DNA of 64,000 nt from Symbioplanes lichenis (GTDB lineage: Bacteria > Actinomycetota > Actinomycetes > Mycobacteriales > Micromonosporaceae), in NCBI RefSeq assembly GCF_030709675.1, contig NZ_JAUZQD010000010.1, forward strand, positions 1 to 64,000. The letters are read 5' to 3'. The notes beneath the pieces were generated by a model. The model saw nothing but the letters and a program-made list of their open reading frames with translations, made no database searches and was not told the DNA's origin. The translations under genes and the position numbers were made by a program. Shown here piece after piece: positions 34,429 to 42,958 of the stretch; the stretch's first letter is position 1; each line of letters begins with the position of its first letter.

Positions 34429-35605
34429 GACCGAGTTCCGGCTCCGCTCGGTCGCGGTCCCGGCGTACGGTCCCTCGCTGCTCTACGGGATCTCGTCCGG
34501 GGCCGTCGCGCCGGTGGTCGCGCTCAGCGCCGTGCAGCGCGGGGCGTCGGTCGCCGTCGCCGGGCTGGTCGTGGCGCTCATGGGGATCGGCTCGATCGTG
34601 GCCAACATCCCCGCCGGCGTGCTGACGACCCGCCACGGCGAGCGGCGGGTGATGATCGGCGCCACCGGGCTCACGGTCGCCGGGCTCGGGCTGTGCCTGC
34701 TCGACGCGGGGCTGTGGCTGTTCGCCGCCGGGGTGCTGGTGCTGGGCATGTCCGGGGCGGTGTTCCAGCTGGCCCGCCAGTCGTACCTGACCGAGATCGT
34801 GCCCTTCGGCAAGCGCGCGCGGGCGATGTCCACCCTCGGCGGCGTGGTGCGGATCGGCGCCTTCGCGGGCGCGTTCGCCGGGGCGGGGGCCATCGCGCTG
34901 GGCGGCCTCGCCGGCGCGTACCTGCTCGCCCTGGTCGCGATCGCCGGCTGCGGCGCCATCGTGTACGCGCTGCCCGACCTCGCGGCCCGCGCGGCCGCCC
35001 CGAGCCCGGTCTCCACCGTGGCGATCGTGCGCGACCACTGGCGGACGCTGGCCACGCTCGGTCTCGGGGTGCTCCTGCTCTCCGCGATCCGGCAGACCCG
35101 GCAGGTCGTGGTGCCGCTCTGGGCCGAGCACCTGCACCTCGACCCCGGCACGGCGTCGCTGCTCTTCGGCATCTCCGGAGTCGTCGAGGCCCTGGTGTTC
35201 TACCCGGCCGGACTGGTCATGGACCGCTGGGGCCGGCGCGCCGTCGCGGTCCCGTGCACGCTGATCATGGGCCTGGGCTTCCTGGCCCTGCCCCTGACCG
35301 GCTCGGCACTCACCCTCGGTGTCGTCGCCGTGGTGATCGGCCTGGGCAACGGCTTCGGCTCCGGCATCAACAACACGCTGGGGGCGGACAGCGCACCCGC
35401 GATCGGCCGCCCCACCTTCCTCGGCGTGTGGCGCGAACTGTCCGACGGCGGCGCCTCCCTCGGCCCGGTGATCCTCGCCGCGGTGACCGGCCTCGCGGGC
35501 CTGGCCGGCGGCATCGTCGTCTCCGGCCTGGTCGGCCTCCTGGCGGCCGCGGTGCTCCTCCGGTACGTGCCGGGGACACCACTTCTGGCAGACTCCCAAC
35601 GATGA
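34412..35605 (+). CDS. MFS transporter
   Basis: A 397-aa major facilitator protein with 12 predicted helices. Motif A-like loops are TTRHGERRVMIG between helices 2 and 3 and MDRWGRRAVAVPC in the second half. It most resembles drug or metabolite exporters. TTG start inside the end of the upstream gene; its stop overlaps the kinase ATG (ATGA). The substrate cannot be inferred. Confidence 0.85.
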   Translation: MPASDKTEFRLRSVAVPAYGPSLLYGISSGAVAPVVALSAVQRGASVAVAGLVVALMGIGSIVANIPAGVLTTRHGERRVMIGATGLTVAGLGLCLLDAGLWLFAAGVLVLGMSGAVFQLARQSYLTEIVPFGKRARAMSTLGGVVRIGAFAGAFAGAGAIALGGLAGAYLLALVAIAGCGAIVYALPDLAARAAAPSPVSTVAIVRDHWRTLATLGLGVLLLSAIRQTRQVVVPLWAEHLHLDPGTASLLFGISGVVEALVFYPAGLVMDRWGRRAVAVPCTLIMGLGFLALPLTGSALTLGVVAVVIGLGNGFGSGINNTLGADSAPAIGRPTFLGVWRELSDGGASLGPVILAAVTGLAGLAGGIVVSGLVGLLAAAVLLRYVPGTPLLADSQR

Positions 35606-37002
35606 ACGGCGATGGATCTCTCGGGCCGGGCGCCCTGCTCGGTGGCCGCTACCGCCTGGCCGGGCCGGTCGGTGCGGGTGGCATGGCCGTCGTGTGGGAG
35701 GCCCGGGACGACGTGCTCGGCCGGGCCGTCGCCGTGAAGATCCTCGCCGGGCACTACGCCGGCGACCCCGAGTCGCGGTTGCGCGTGCGTCAGGAGGCGC
35801 GCACCGCGGCGGCTCTTTCCCACCCCAACATCGCCCAGGTGTACGACTACGGCGAGACGGTCATCGGCGGCGTGACCGTGCCCTTCGTCGTCATGGAGCT
35901 GATCCGGGGCCGGACCCTGCACCAGCGGCTCAACGAGGGCCCGGTGCTGCCCCGGTTCGCCCTGCGGGTGTGCGCGGAGGTGGCGGCCGCCCTCGCCGCG
36001 GCGCACGCCGAGGGCCTGGCCCACCGCGACATCAAGCCGGCCAACGTGATGCTGGCCGAGACCGGCGCCAAGGTGGTCGACTTCGGCATCGCCGCCGCGG
36101 TCCGCCCGCCGGAGCCCGGTGCCGCGGACTTCGAGGTGCTCGGCACGCCCGCCTATCTGGCGCCCGAGCGGCTCCTGCACGACGCGGTCGAGCCGGCCTC
36201 CGACGTGTACGCGCTCGGTGTGCTCCTCTACCGCCTCCTCGCCGGCCACTCCCCGTGGACCACCGAGACGACGACGCAGATGCTGACCGCGCACGTGTAC
36301 GTGGAGCCGGCGCCGCTGCTGCCGATCTACCAGGTGCCGCAGCTCGTGACCGACCTGTGCAACCGGTGCCTGGCCAAGGACCCGGCGGACCGGCCGAGCG
36401 CGCGGGAAGCGGCGGCGCTGCTCGCGCACGGCGCCGGCCTGCCGGTGGCGACGGCCGAGCCGCCCGCCGCGCCTGTGCCTGTCGCCCCTCGACGGGGGCG
36501 GGCAGCGGTCTACGTCGCCGCCGCCCTCGCCCTCGCGGGAGCGGCCGCGGCGACGGCCTGGTTCCTGCGCCCGGACGACGAGGCGGCGACCGCCACGGCG
36601 CCCAGCCGGATCGTGGCCCCGGCGGAAAGCAGCGTCGCCGAGCCGTCGTCCACCCGCGCCGCCAGGACGCAGCCGGCCCGGCGCGACGCTGACCCGAAAG
36701 ACGCCGTGACGCGCAAGCCGGCGCCCGCCGCCCCGAAGACCACCGCACCGACGCCGAGGGCGACCACTGCGCCGACACCGGTGGAACGCACACTGTCGTC
36801 GGAGGCCGGCGAGGTGCGGGCCGTCTGCCCGGCGCGCGAGACGGCACAGATCCTCTCGTGGACGGCCGTCAAGCCGTACAAGGTGATCGACGGTGACAAA
36901 GCCGCCGGCCCGGCGCCGGCGGTGTCCTTCAAGCACGGCAACACGCGCCTCACCATGACGGTGACCTGCGCCGCCGGCGTCCCCTCGGCCACCAGCGGCT
37001 GA
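35602..37002 (+). CDS. Membrane Ser/Thr protein kinase (PknB-like)
   Basis: A 466-aa receptor-type kinase. The catalytic domain (about 15-280) has the glycine loop GPVGAGGMAVVWEA, catalytic K46, the HRDIKPANVML loop with D143, DFG at 160-162 and GTPAYLAPE. One transmembrane helix (about 301-322) leads to an extracytoplasmic Thr/Pro/Ala-rich stalk and a small C-terminal domain with two cysteines. No PASTA repeats are present, so it senses something other than muropeptides. Coupled to the upstream MFS gene by an ATGA overlap, which hints that the kinase and transporter act together. Confidence 0.9.
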   Translation: MNGDGSLGPGALLGGRYRLAGPVGAGGMAVVWEARDDVLGRAVAVKILAGHYAGDPESRLRVRQEARTAAALSHPNIAQVYDYGETVIGGVTVPFVVMELIRGRTLHQRLNEGPVLPRFALRVCAEVAAALAAAHAEGLAHRDIKPANVMLAETGAKVVDFGIAAAVRPPEPGAADFEVLGTPAYLAPERLLHDAVEPASDVYALGVLLYRLLAGHSPWTTETTTQMLTAHVYVEPAPLLPIYQVPQLVTDLCNRCLAKDPADRPSAREAAALLAHGAGLPVATAEPPAAPVPVAPRRGRAAVYVAAALALAGAAAATAWFLRPDDEAATATAPSRIVAPAESSVAEPSSTRAARTQPARRDADPKDAVTRKPAPAAPKTTAPTPRATTAPTPVERTLSSEAGEVRAVCPARETAQILSWTAVKPYKVIDGDKAAGPAPAVSFKHGNTRLTMTVTCAAGVPSATSG

Positions 37003-37084
37003 CCTCCGCCGCGCCGGGTGTCCACTTTCCACCGACGGACAGAGAGTGCGTGATCGCGCAGGCCCCGGTCTTAGAGTCTTTCTC

Positions 37085-37912
37085 ATGTCAGTCGTCGAAC
37101 GGCACGCGCTGCAGGTCTCCGGACGCCCGGACGGGCAGCCGATGATGTTCGCGCACGGCTACGGCTGCGACCAGAACATGTGGCGGTTCGTGGCGCCGGA
37201 CTTCGCGGACACGTACCGGCTGGTGCTTTTCGATCATGTCGGGGTGGGCCGTTCGGACCTCGGCGCCTATGACAGCGTCCGCTACGCGCGGCTCGACGGG
37301 TACGCCTCCGACGTGCTCGAGATCATCCACGAGCTCGACCTGCACGATGTCGTCTTCGTCGGCCACTCGGTCAGCGCGATGATCGGCATGCTGGCGGCGA
37401 TCCGCGAGCCCGAGCGCTTCGCCGACCTGATCCTCGTCGGCCCCTCGCCGTCCTACATCGACGACGGCGACTACATCGGCGGGTTCAGCCGCACCGACAT
37501 CGACGAGATGATGGTGTCGCTGGACAGCAACTACCTGGGCTGGTCGAGCGTCATCGCCCCGATCATCATGGCCAACCCCCAGCAGCCGGAGCTGGCCCTG
37601 GAGCTGGTCAACAGCTTCTGCGCCACGGACCCGGAGATCGCCAAGAAGTTCGCGCACGTGACCTTCCTGTCGGACAACCGGCAAGACCTTCCCCAGGTAC
37701 GCACCCCCGCGCTGATCCTGCAGTGCACCGACGACGTGATCGCCCCGGAGGCGGTCGGGCGCTACGTCCACGCGCAACTGCCGGAGAGCACCCTGGTCAT
37801 CATGAACGCGACCGGCCACTGTCCGAATCTCAGCGCGCCCGCCGAGACCGTGGCGGCCATCAAGGCGTACCTGAAAGGGCGGCATGCAGGGCCGCCGGTG
37901 ACAGGTCGCTGA
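37085..37912 (+). CDS. rsbQ: RsbQ-type alpha/beta hydrolase
   Basis: A 275-aa cytoplasmic hydrolase close to Bacillus RsbQ, which is needed for the energy-stress branch of sigma-B activation. Signatures are MMFAHGYGCDQNMWRFVAP, FDHVGVGRSDL, SVRYARLDGYASDVLEI, the nucleophile elbow VFVGHSVSAMIGMLAA, and the acid/base residues in CTDDVIAP and NATGHCPNLS. In Bacillus the gene is followed by rsbP (PAS-PP2C); here no phosphatase follows. Its 3' end overlaps the convergent nagK-like gene by about 50 bp. Confidence 0.85.
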   Translation: MSVVERHALQVSGRPDGQPMMFAHGYGCDQNMWRFVAPDFADTYRLVLFDHVGVGRSDLGAYDSVRYARLDGYASDVLEIIHELDLHDVVFVGHSVSAMIGMLAAIREPERFADLILVGPSPSYIDDGDYIGGFSRTDIDEMMVSLDSNYLGWSSVIAPIIMANPQQPELALELVNSFCATDPEIAKKFAHVTFLSDNRQDLPQVRTPALILQCTDDVIAPEAVGRYVHAQLPESTLVIMNATGHCPNLSAPAETVAAIKAYLKGRHAGPPVTGR

Positions 37913-38753
37913 GCGGACGGGCGGCCAGCCAGGCGGCTCCGGCGGCGGGGTCACGAGCGGTCCGGGGCCGGCAGCCGCGCGCGTGCAGGGTGGAGAGGAC
38001 GCCGTCGCGCACGGGGGTGTCGCCGGTGAGGAGGCCGCCGGCGAGCACCACGGGACCGTCGGCGTGCAGGTCGTCGAGGGTTCTCACCAAACGACCGACG
38101 GCCGCCGCGACGAGGGTCGTGGCGTGCGGATCACCGGCCCGGGCGGCGGCGCAGACCAGGGGGGCGAGGGCGCCGATGCTGTCCCAGGGCAGGGCCTGCG
38201 CCCAGTAGACCATGGCGTCGGCGGTCGGCACGCCCGCGTGCGCCGCCACCCGCGCGGCGAAGGGCGTGTCCCAGGCGCGGACGGCGGTGCGGACAGCGTG
38301 CAGGCCGAGCCAGCGGCCGGAGCCCTCGTCGCCGAGGAGCCAGCCCAGCCCGTCGGACGTCCGCACCACGGTGTGGTCGCTGATGGTGGCGGCGATGGCG
38401 CCCGTACCCGCGATCAGGACTGTCCCCGACGCCGCGGAGCTGCCCGCGGCGAAGGCGGTCACCACGTCGCCGACGACCGTGATCGGGGCGGTGATGCCGA
38501 GGGCGGACAGCGCCGGGGCGAACATGGCGGCCGGGCCGGCGATGCCGAGCGTCGCCGCGCGTACCGCTGCGGGGTCGTGTCCTTGCAGGGCAGTGCGCAC
38601 GGCGGTGGCGACCGCCGCCGCGGCCTGATCGGGGCCCGCGGTGAGCGGGTTGCCGGGGCCCGCCTGTCCACGCCCGACTATCGTGCCGGCGCTGGTCGCC
38701 ACGACGGCGCGGGACGCGGTGCCACCGGCGTCGACTCCCACCACCAAGGCCAT
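37860..38753 (-). CDS. nagK: N-acetylglucosamine kinase (BadF/BadG/BcrA/BcrD ATPase family)
   Basis: A 297-aa ASKHA-fold sugar kinase: VVGVDAGGTASRAVV phosphate-1 loop, TLGIAGPAA, VVGDVVTAFAAGSS connect region, IAGTGAIA phosphate-2 loop and GWLLGDEGSGRWLG, typical of GlcNAc/glucosamine kinases of this family. Divergent from the MurR/RpiR regulator and near an ABC sugar importer and GH20 hexosaminidase, so it probably phosphorylates imported or released GlcNAc. Confidence 0.82.
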   Translation of the reverse strand: MALVVGVDAGGTASRAVVATSAGTIVGRGQAGPGNPLTAGPDQAAAAVATAVRTALQGHDPAAVRAATLGIAGPAAMFAPALSALGITAPITVVGDVVTAFAAGSSAASGTVLIAGTGAIAATISDHTVVRTSDGLGWLLGDEGSGRWLGLHAVRTAVRAWDTPFAARVAAHAGVPTADAMVYWAQALPWDSIGALAPLVCAAARAGDPHATTLVAAAVGRLVRTLDDLHADGPVVLAGGLLTGDTPVRDGVLSTLHARGCRPRTARDPAAGAAWLAARPLSDLSPAALHAALSGTP

Positions 38754-38830
38754 GGGGCAGATCGAAGCATAGAAAGAAGTTGTTGACTAGTTCACGCGTT
38801 GGTCGTAATTTTCATCGGCAACGGAGATTG

Positions 38831-39760
38831 ATGAAAAGGATGACCGACGTGACGGGTGAGAGCGGCGGGCTGCTCGGGCGGCTGCGGATCGAGGGGCCGG
38901 GCATGCCGGAGGCCCTGGCCAGGATCGCCGAGACCATTCTGGCCGATCCCGAGGCGGCGGCCAACGCCAGCATCGTCGACCTGGCCGAGCGCTCGGGGAC
39001 CTCGACGGCGACCGTGACCCGGTTCAGCCGCACGCTCGGTTTCCGGGGCTACGCCAACCTGCGCGTGGCCGTGGCGACCGAGACCGGCCGGGCCGTGCAG
39101 GCGCGGTGGGAGACCGACATCAGCGGCGACATCGCCCCGGGCGATCCGCTGACCGACGTGCTGGGCGTGGTCACCAACGCCGACACCCGCGCGATCCACG
39201 ACACCGCCGCCGCCCTCGACCCGGCGGCCGTGGACCGGGTCGCCGCCGCGATCGCCGGCGCCGCCCGGGTCGAGCTCTTCGGACTGGGCAGCAGCGGCAC
39301 CTCGGCGCGCGAGATGGCCTTCCGGCTCGAGCGCATCCGCGTGCCCGTCTGGCACCGGACCGACAGCCACACCGCGCTCACCAACGCGGCCCTGCTGCTG
39401 CCCGGCGACGTCGCGATCGGGCTGTCGCACTCCGGGCGTACGCGGGAAGTCATCGAGACCCTCGCCGAGGCCGCCGATCACGGGGCCCTCACCGTCGCCG
39501 TCACCAGTTACAGCCGCTCCCCGCTGGCCGAGGTCGCCGACGTGGTGTTCACGACCGCCGTGCAGGAGACCACCTTCCGGCTGGCGGCCCTCTCCGCCCT
39601 CCACTCCCAGCTGCTGGTCCTCGACATGATCTATGTCGCCGTGGCTCAGCGCACCTACGAGCGCACGGCCGAGGCCCTCGAGCTGACCGTGCGCGCGGTC
39701 GACGCCCACCGGCTCCCCGAGAAGAACCCGACCCGCCACCGCGGCCGGAGCAAGCCCTGA
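38831..39760 (+). CDS. MurR/RpiR family regulator with SIS domain
   Basis: A 309-aa regulator. The N-terminal RpiR-type HTH (about 10-95) includes SIVDLAERSGTSTATVTRFS and LGFRGYANLRVAVA. The C-terminal SIS domain binds sugar phosphates: FGLGSSGTSAREMAF, GLSHSGRTREVI and TSYSRSPLAEVAD. The ATG at 38831 has GGAG 4 bp upstream; ATG at 38840 is an alternative. Flanked by the divergent nagK-like gene and, downstream, the ABC importer and GH20 genes. It most likely controls this locus in response to GlcNAc-6-P or a related ester. Confidence 0.88.
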   Translation: MKRMTDVTGESGGLLGRLRIEGPGMPEALARIAETILADPEAAANASIVDLAERSGTSTATVTRFSRTLGFRGYANLRVAVATETGRAVQARWETDISGDIAPGDPLTDVLGVVTNADTRAIHDTAAALDPAAVDRVAAAIAGAARVELFGLGSSGTSAREMAFRLERIRVPVWHRTDSHTALTNAALLLPGDVAIGLSHSGRTREVIETLAEAADHGALTVAVTSYSRSPLAEVADVVFTTAVQETTFRLAALSALHSQLLVLDMIYVAVAQRTYERTAEALELTVRAVDAHRLPEKNPTRHRGRSKP

Positions 39761-39785
39761 TCCGACCTTTCCCCCAGGAGTCCCC

Positions 39786-41099
39786 ATGCGCCGTGCGGTC
39801 ATTGCCCTGTCCACCGCCGCCCTTCTGACGACCCTGACCGCCTGCAGCAGTGGTGGCTCCGGCGCCACCGGCAGCGGCGAGCCCGCCACCGTCCCGACGA
39901 CCCGCGGCGAGGGCAAGACCCTGACCGTCTGGGTCATGGACGGCGACTACACCGAGCCCACCCTCAAGGCCGTCAACGACGCGTTCACCCAGGCCACCGG
40001 CGCGCAGGTCGACCTGCAGATCCAGCAGTGGGAGGGCATCACCACCAAGATCAGTACGGCGCTGTCGACCACCGGCACGCCGGACGTGCTCGATCTCGGC
40101 AACACCCAGGTGCCGGGGTACGCGGCGAACGGCGGACTGCTCGACCTGACGCCGTACCAGGCCGATCTCCAGCAGGGCCGCACGTGGCTCGCGGGTCTCG
40201 CGGAGCCGGCGACCGTGGACGGTGCCCTCTACGCGGTGCCGGGCTTCGCGGGCGCCCGGGCGGTCATCTACAACAAGAAGACGTGGGCGGCGGCCGGAGT
40301 CACTCAGGCACCCTCCTCCTACGCCGAGCTGACTTCCGCTCTCGACAAGGTGAAGGGCGCCAATCCGGCTGCCGACTTCGCGCCGTTCTATCTGCCCGGC
40401 CAGTACTGGTACGCCGGACTGCAGTTCGTCTGGGACGCCGGTGGTGCCATCGCTGCGCAGAGCGGGACCTCGTGGAAGGGCAGCTTCTCCAGCCCTGAGG
40501 CGCAGAAGGGCCTGGCCGACTTCAAGACGTTCCAGAACGCCTACTCCACGGCGGCCTCGCGCACCCTGGACACGCTGTCGCCGGATCAGACGCAGCTCTT
40601 CGCCGACGGAAAGACGTCCGCGATCCTGGCCACGGCCGGCTCGATCGGCCTCATCCAGAAGGCCAACCCCCAGATCAAGACCGAGGACATCGGTACGTTC
40701 CCCCTGCCCGGCACGTCCGGGAAGAACCAGCCCGTGATGCTCGGCGGATCCGACTGGGGCATCGCCACCAAGAGTGACGACCACGACCTCGCCCTCCAGT
40801 GGACGAAGATCGCCGCGAGCCCCGCGATGCAGGACAAGTACGTCTTCGGCACCGACGGCTGGATCCCGAACAGCACCGAGGGCATCCAGGCGGCGCAGCC
40901 TTCGCTCTCGGAGCAGCAGAAGGGCTTCTTCACCGCCGCGTTGACCTCGAAGGCGACGCCGGCCGCCGCGCAGTGGCCGACAGTCGAGGGCGACAAGAGC
41001 GTGAACCAGCTGTTCTCGTCCGTCGCCTCCGGCGCCAAGTCCCCGGCGGCGGCCGCCGCGGAGTTCGACGCGCACCTCACCTCGACCCTCGCCGGCTGA
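39786..41099 (+). CDS. ABC sugar-binding lipoprotein
   Basis: A 437-aa family 1 extracellular solute-binding lipoprotein with lipobox cysteine at C20 (LLTTLTACSSG). The body has the usual LTVWVMDGDYTEPTLKAVND start, TPDVLDLGNTQVPGYAANGG and the pattern of oligosaccharide binders. Given the GH20 and nagK-like neighbours, chitobiose or another GlcNAc oligosaccharide is the likely ligand. Preceded by CAGGAG; the permease gene follows after 2 bp. Confidence 0.88.
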   Translation: MRRAVIALSTAALLTTLTACSSGGSGATGSGEPATVPTTRGEGKTLTVWVMDGDYTEPTLKAVNDAFTQATGAQVDLQIQQWEGITTKISTALSTTGTPDVLDLGNTQVPGYAANGGLLDLTPYQADLQQGRTWLAGLAEPATVDGALYAVPGFAGARAVIYNKKTWAAAGVTQAPSSYAELTSALDKVKGANPAADFAPFYLPGQYWYAGLQFVWDAGGAIAAQSGTSWKGSFSSPEAQKGLADFKTFQNAYSTAASRTLDTLSPDQTQLFADGKTSAILATAGSIGLIQKANPQIKTEDIGTFPLPGTSGKNQPVMLGGSDWGIATKSDDHDLALQWTKIAASPAMQDKYVFGTDGWIPNSTEGIQAAQPSLSEQQKGFFTAALTSKATPAAAQWPTVEGDKSVNQLFSSVASGAKSPAAAAAEFDAHLTSTLAG

Positions 41100-41101
41100 T
41101 C

Positions 41102-42016
41102 GTGGCTCTTCTCCCCGCGCGGCCTCGGCGGCGGAACCTGGCTCCGCTCTGGCTGCTCAGCCCGGCCGGGCTCGTGCTCGCCCTGGTCACGCTGGTTCCG
41201 ATCGGGTTCCTCGTCTTCACGTCGTTCACCGACTACAACCAGCGCAGCTTGTTCACGGGTGCGTACAGCAGCGTGGGCGTCGCGCAGTACAGCCAGCTGC
41301 TCGCGAGCGGTGCCTTCTGGGCCTCGCTGGTCCGCACGGTGCTGTTCACCGCGGCGATGGTGGCCGGCAGTGTCGTGCTCGGCATGGGCGTGTCGCACCT
41401 GCTCACCCGGCTGGGACGGGCCTGGCGGTACGCGGTCACCGTGGTGCTCATCGTGGCGTGGGCCATGCCGAACGTGGCGTCGTCGCTGGTGTGGAACTGG
41501 CTCTTCCAGCCCGGCTACGGCGTCGTCAACTGGGCGCTCGACCAGCTCCGGATCTTCGGCGACACGACGAGCCTGAACTGGACGCAGGATCCCGCCCGGG
41601 CGTACGTGGTCATCTGGCTGCTGATCGTCTGGCAGGCCGTGCCGTTCATCGCGCTGACCCTCAACGCCGCCGAGACGCAGGTGCCGCACGAGCACCTGGA
41701 GGCGGCGCGGATGGACGGCGCCTCGGAAGTGACCGTCTATCGCCGCATCACGTTGCAGCACCTGCGGCCGACGCTGCTGCTCGTCACCATCCTGTCGGTC
41801 ATCTGGGACTACAACGTCTTCAACCAGATCTGGCTGGTGTCACGGGGCGGCCCGGGCGACGCGACCAGCACGCTGGGCGTGTTCACCTACAAGACAGCGT
41901 TCGTCGGCTTCCGCGTCGGCCAGGGCGCGGCGATCTCGGTGGTGACCACGCTGCTGCTGCTCGCCCTGACCGCCGTCTACATCCGCAACCTGCTGCGGTC
42001 GGGGGAGGACCTGTGA
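41102..42016 (+). CDS. ABC sugar transporter permease (MalF type)
   Basis: A 304-aa permease with six helices. The cytoplasmic EAA loop is EHLEAARMDGASEVTVYRRI, and the C-terminal half has the MalF-like DYNVFNQIWLVSRGGPGDATSTL segment. GTG start 2 bp after the binding-protein gene; its stop is overlapped by the next permease (GTGA). No ATPase gene is in the operon, as in other actinobacterial CUT1 systems that share an MsiK-type ATPase. Confidence 0.9.
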   Translation: MALLPARPRRRNLAPLWLLSPAGLVLALVTLVPIGFLVFTSFTDYNQRSLFTGAYSSVGVAQYSQLLASGAFWASLVRTVLFTAAMVAGSVVLGMGVSHLLTRLGRAWRYAVTVVLIVAWAMPNVASSLVWNWLFQPGYGVVNWALDQLRIFGDTTSLNWTQDPARAYVVIWLLIVWQAVPFIALTLNAAETQVPHEHLEAARMDGASEVTVYRRITLQHLRPTLLLVTILSVIWDYNVFNQIWLVSRGGPGDATSTLGVFTYKTAFVGFRVGQGAAISVVTTLLLLALTAVYIRNLLRSGEDL

Positions 42017-42110
42017 CCTCATCATCCGTGCGGGGCGGTCGTGCTTCCGTGCGCGGTGGGCGCGTTTCCGCTTCCACTTCTTCTTCCACTTCTTCCTTCG
42101 CTTCTTCTCC
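42013..42110 (+). repeat. Low-complexity repeat encoding the permease N-terminus
   Basis: Two related 21-bp units encode VRGGRAS and VRGGRVS. They are followed by pyrimidine-rich CTTCCACTTCTT-like repeats encoding STSSSTSSFASS. The composition differs sharply from the neighbouring coding sequence and sits at a stop/start junction. Confidence 0.75.
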
Positions 42111-42954
42111 GGCGCGCCGTGGGCGGATTTCCTCGCGCCGCCGCCGGGGAGCGAACCTTCTCGCCGCCCTCTTCTGCGCGGTGTGGATCTTCCCGGTCTA
42201 CTGGATGGTCAACACCGCCTTCAAGCCGCGGCCGGAGGTCATGACGCCGACGCCGCACTTCGTGCCCGCGCACCCGACGCTCGCCAACTTCGTCAAGGCG
42301 GTGACGCAGGAGCAGTTCCTCACCAACCTGGTGAACAGCGTCATCGTGGTCGCCGCGACCGTCGTGGTGTCGATCGTGCTCGGCATCTTCGCCGCCGCCG
42401 CGCTGTCCCGGTTCCGCTTCCGCGGCCGGCGCACGATCATGGTGGTCATCCTCGCGGTGCAGATGCTGCCCGGCACGGCGCTGCTGATCCCGATGTTCGT
42501 GATGTTCAACAATCTCGACCTGCTGGGCACCTATGCGGCGCTGGTCCTCGCGTACGTGGCCAACGTCCTCCCGTTCTCGATCTGGGTGATGCGCGGCTTC
42601 TTCGTCACCATCCCGCGCGAGATCGAGGAGGCGGCGCAGCTCGACGGGGCGAGCACGTGGCGCACGCTCGTCAGCGTGCTCTTCCCGCTCGTGGCGCCCG
42701 GCGTCATCGCCACGAGCATCTTCGCCTTCATCGCGGCGTGGAACGACTACCTCTTCGCGTACACGTTCATGCAGGACCAGAGCCGGTACACGCTGCCGGT
42801 GTGGCTCGCGTCGTTCACCAATCCCTACACGGGCACCGATTTCGGCGGCCAGATGGCGGCGTCGGTTCTCTTCTCGCTGCCCGTCGTCGTGTTCTTCCTG
42901 ATCATCCAGCGCAATCTGGTCTCCGGCATGTCGGCCGGGGCCGTGAAGGGCTGA
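42013..42954 (+). CDS. ABC sugar transporter permease (MalG type)
   Basis: A 313-aa permease. An unusual Arg/Gly- then Ser/Thr-rich, low-complexity N-terminus of about 45 residues precedes six helices with the EEAAQLDGASTWRTLVSVLFPL EAA loop (read at about 210-231) and the FIAAWNDYLFAYTFM segment typical of MalG partners. GTG start overlapping the upstream stop. A start further inside the frame would remove the odd tail, but no clear ribosome site is seen there. Confidence 0.9.
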   Translation: MTSSSVRGGRASVRGGRVSASTSSSTSSFASSPARRGRISSRRRRGANLLAALFCAVWIFPVYWMVNTAFKPRPEVMTPTPHFVPAHPTLANFVKAVTQEQFLTNLVNSVIVVAATVVVSIVLGIFAAAALSRFRFRGRRTIMVVILAVQMLPGTALLIPMFVMFNNLDLLGTYAALVLAYVANVLPFSIWVMRGFFVTIPREIEEAAQLDGASTWRTLVSVLFPLVAPGVIATSIFAFIAAWNDYLFAYTFMQDQSRYTLPVWLASFTNPYTGTDFGGQMAASVLFSLPVVVFFLIIQRNLVSGMSAGAVKG

Positions 42955-42958
42955 AGCC

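Noticed and set aside
38754..38830. Possible DasR site before the MurR/RpiR gene
   Set aside because: The TTGACTAGTTCA stretch is only partly palindromic and does not match the DasR consensus; the local regulator is RpiR-type.
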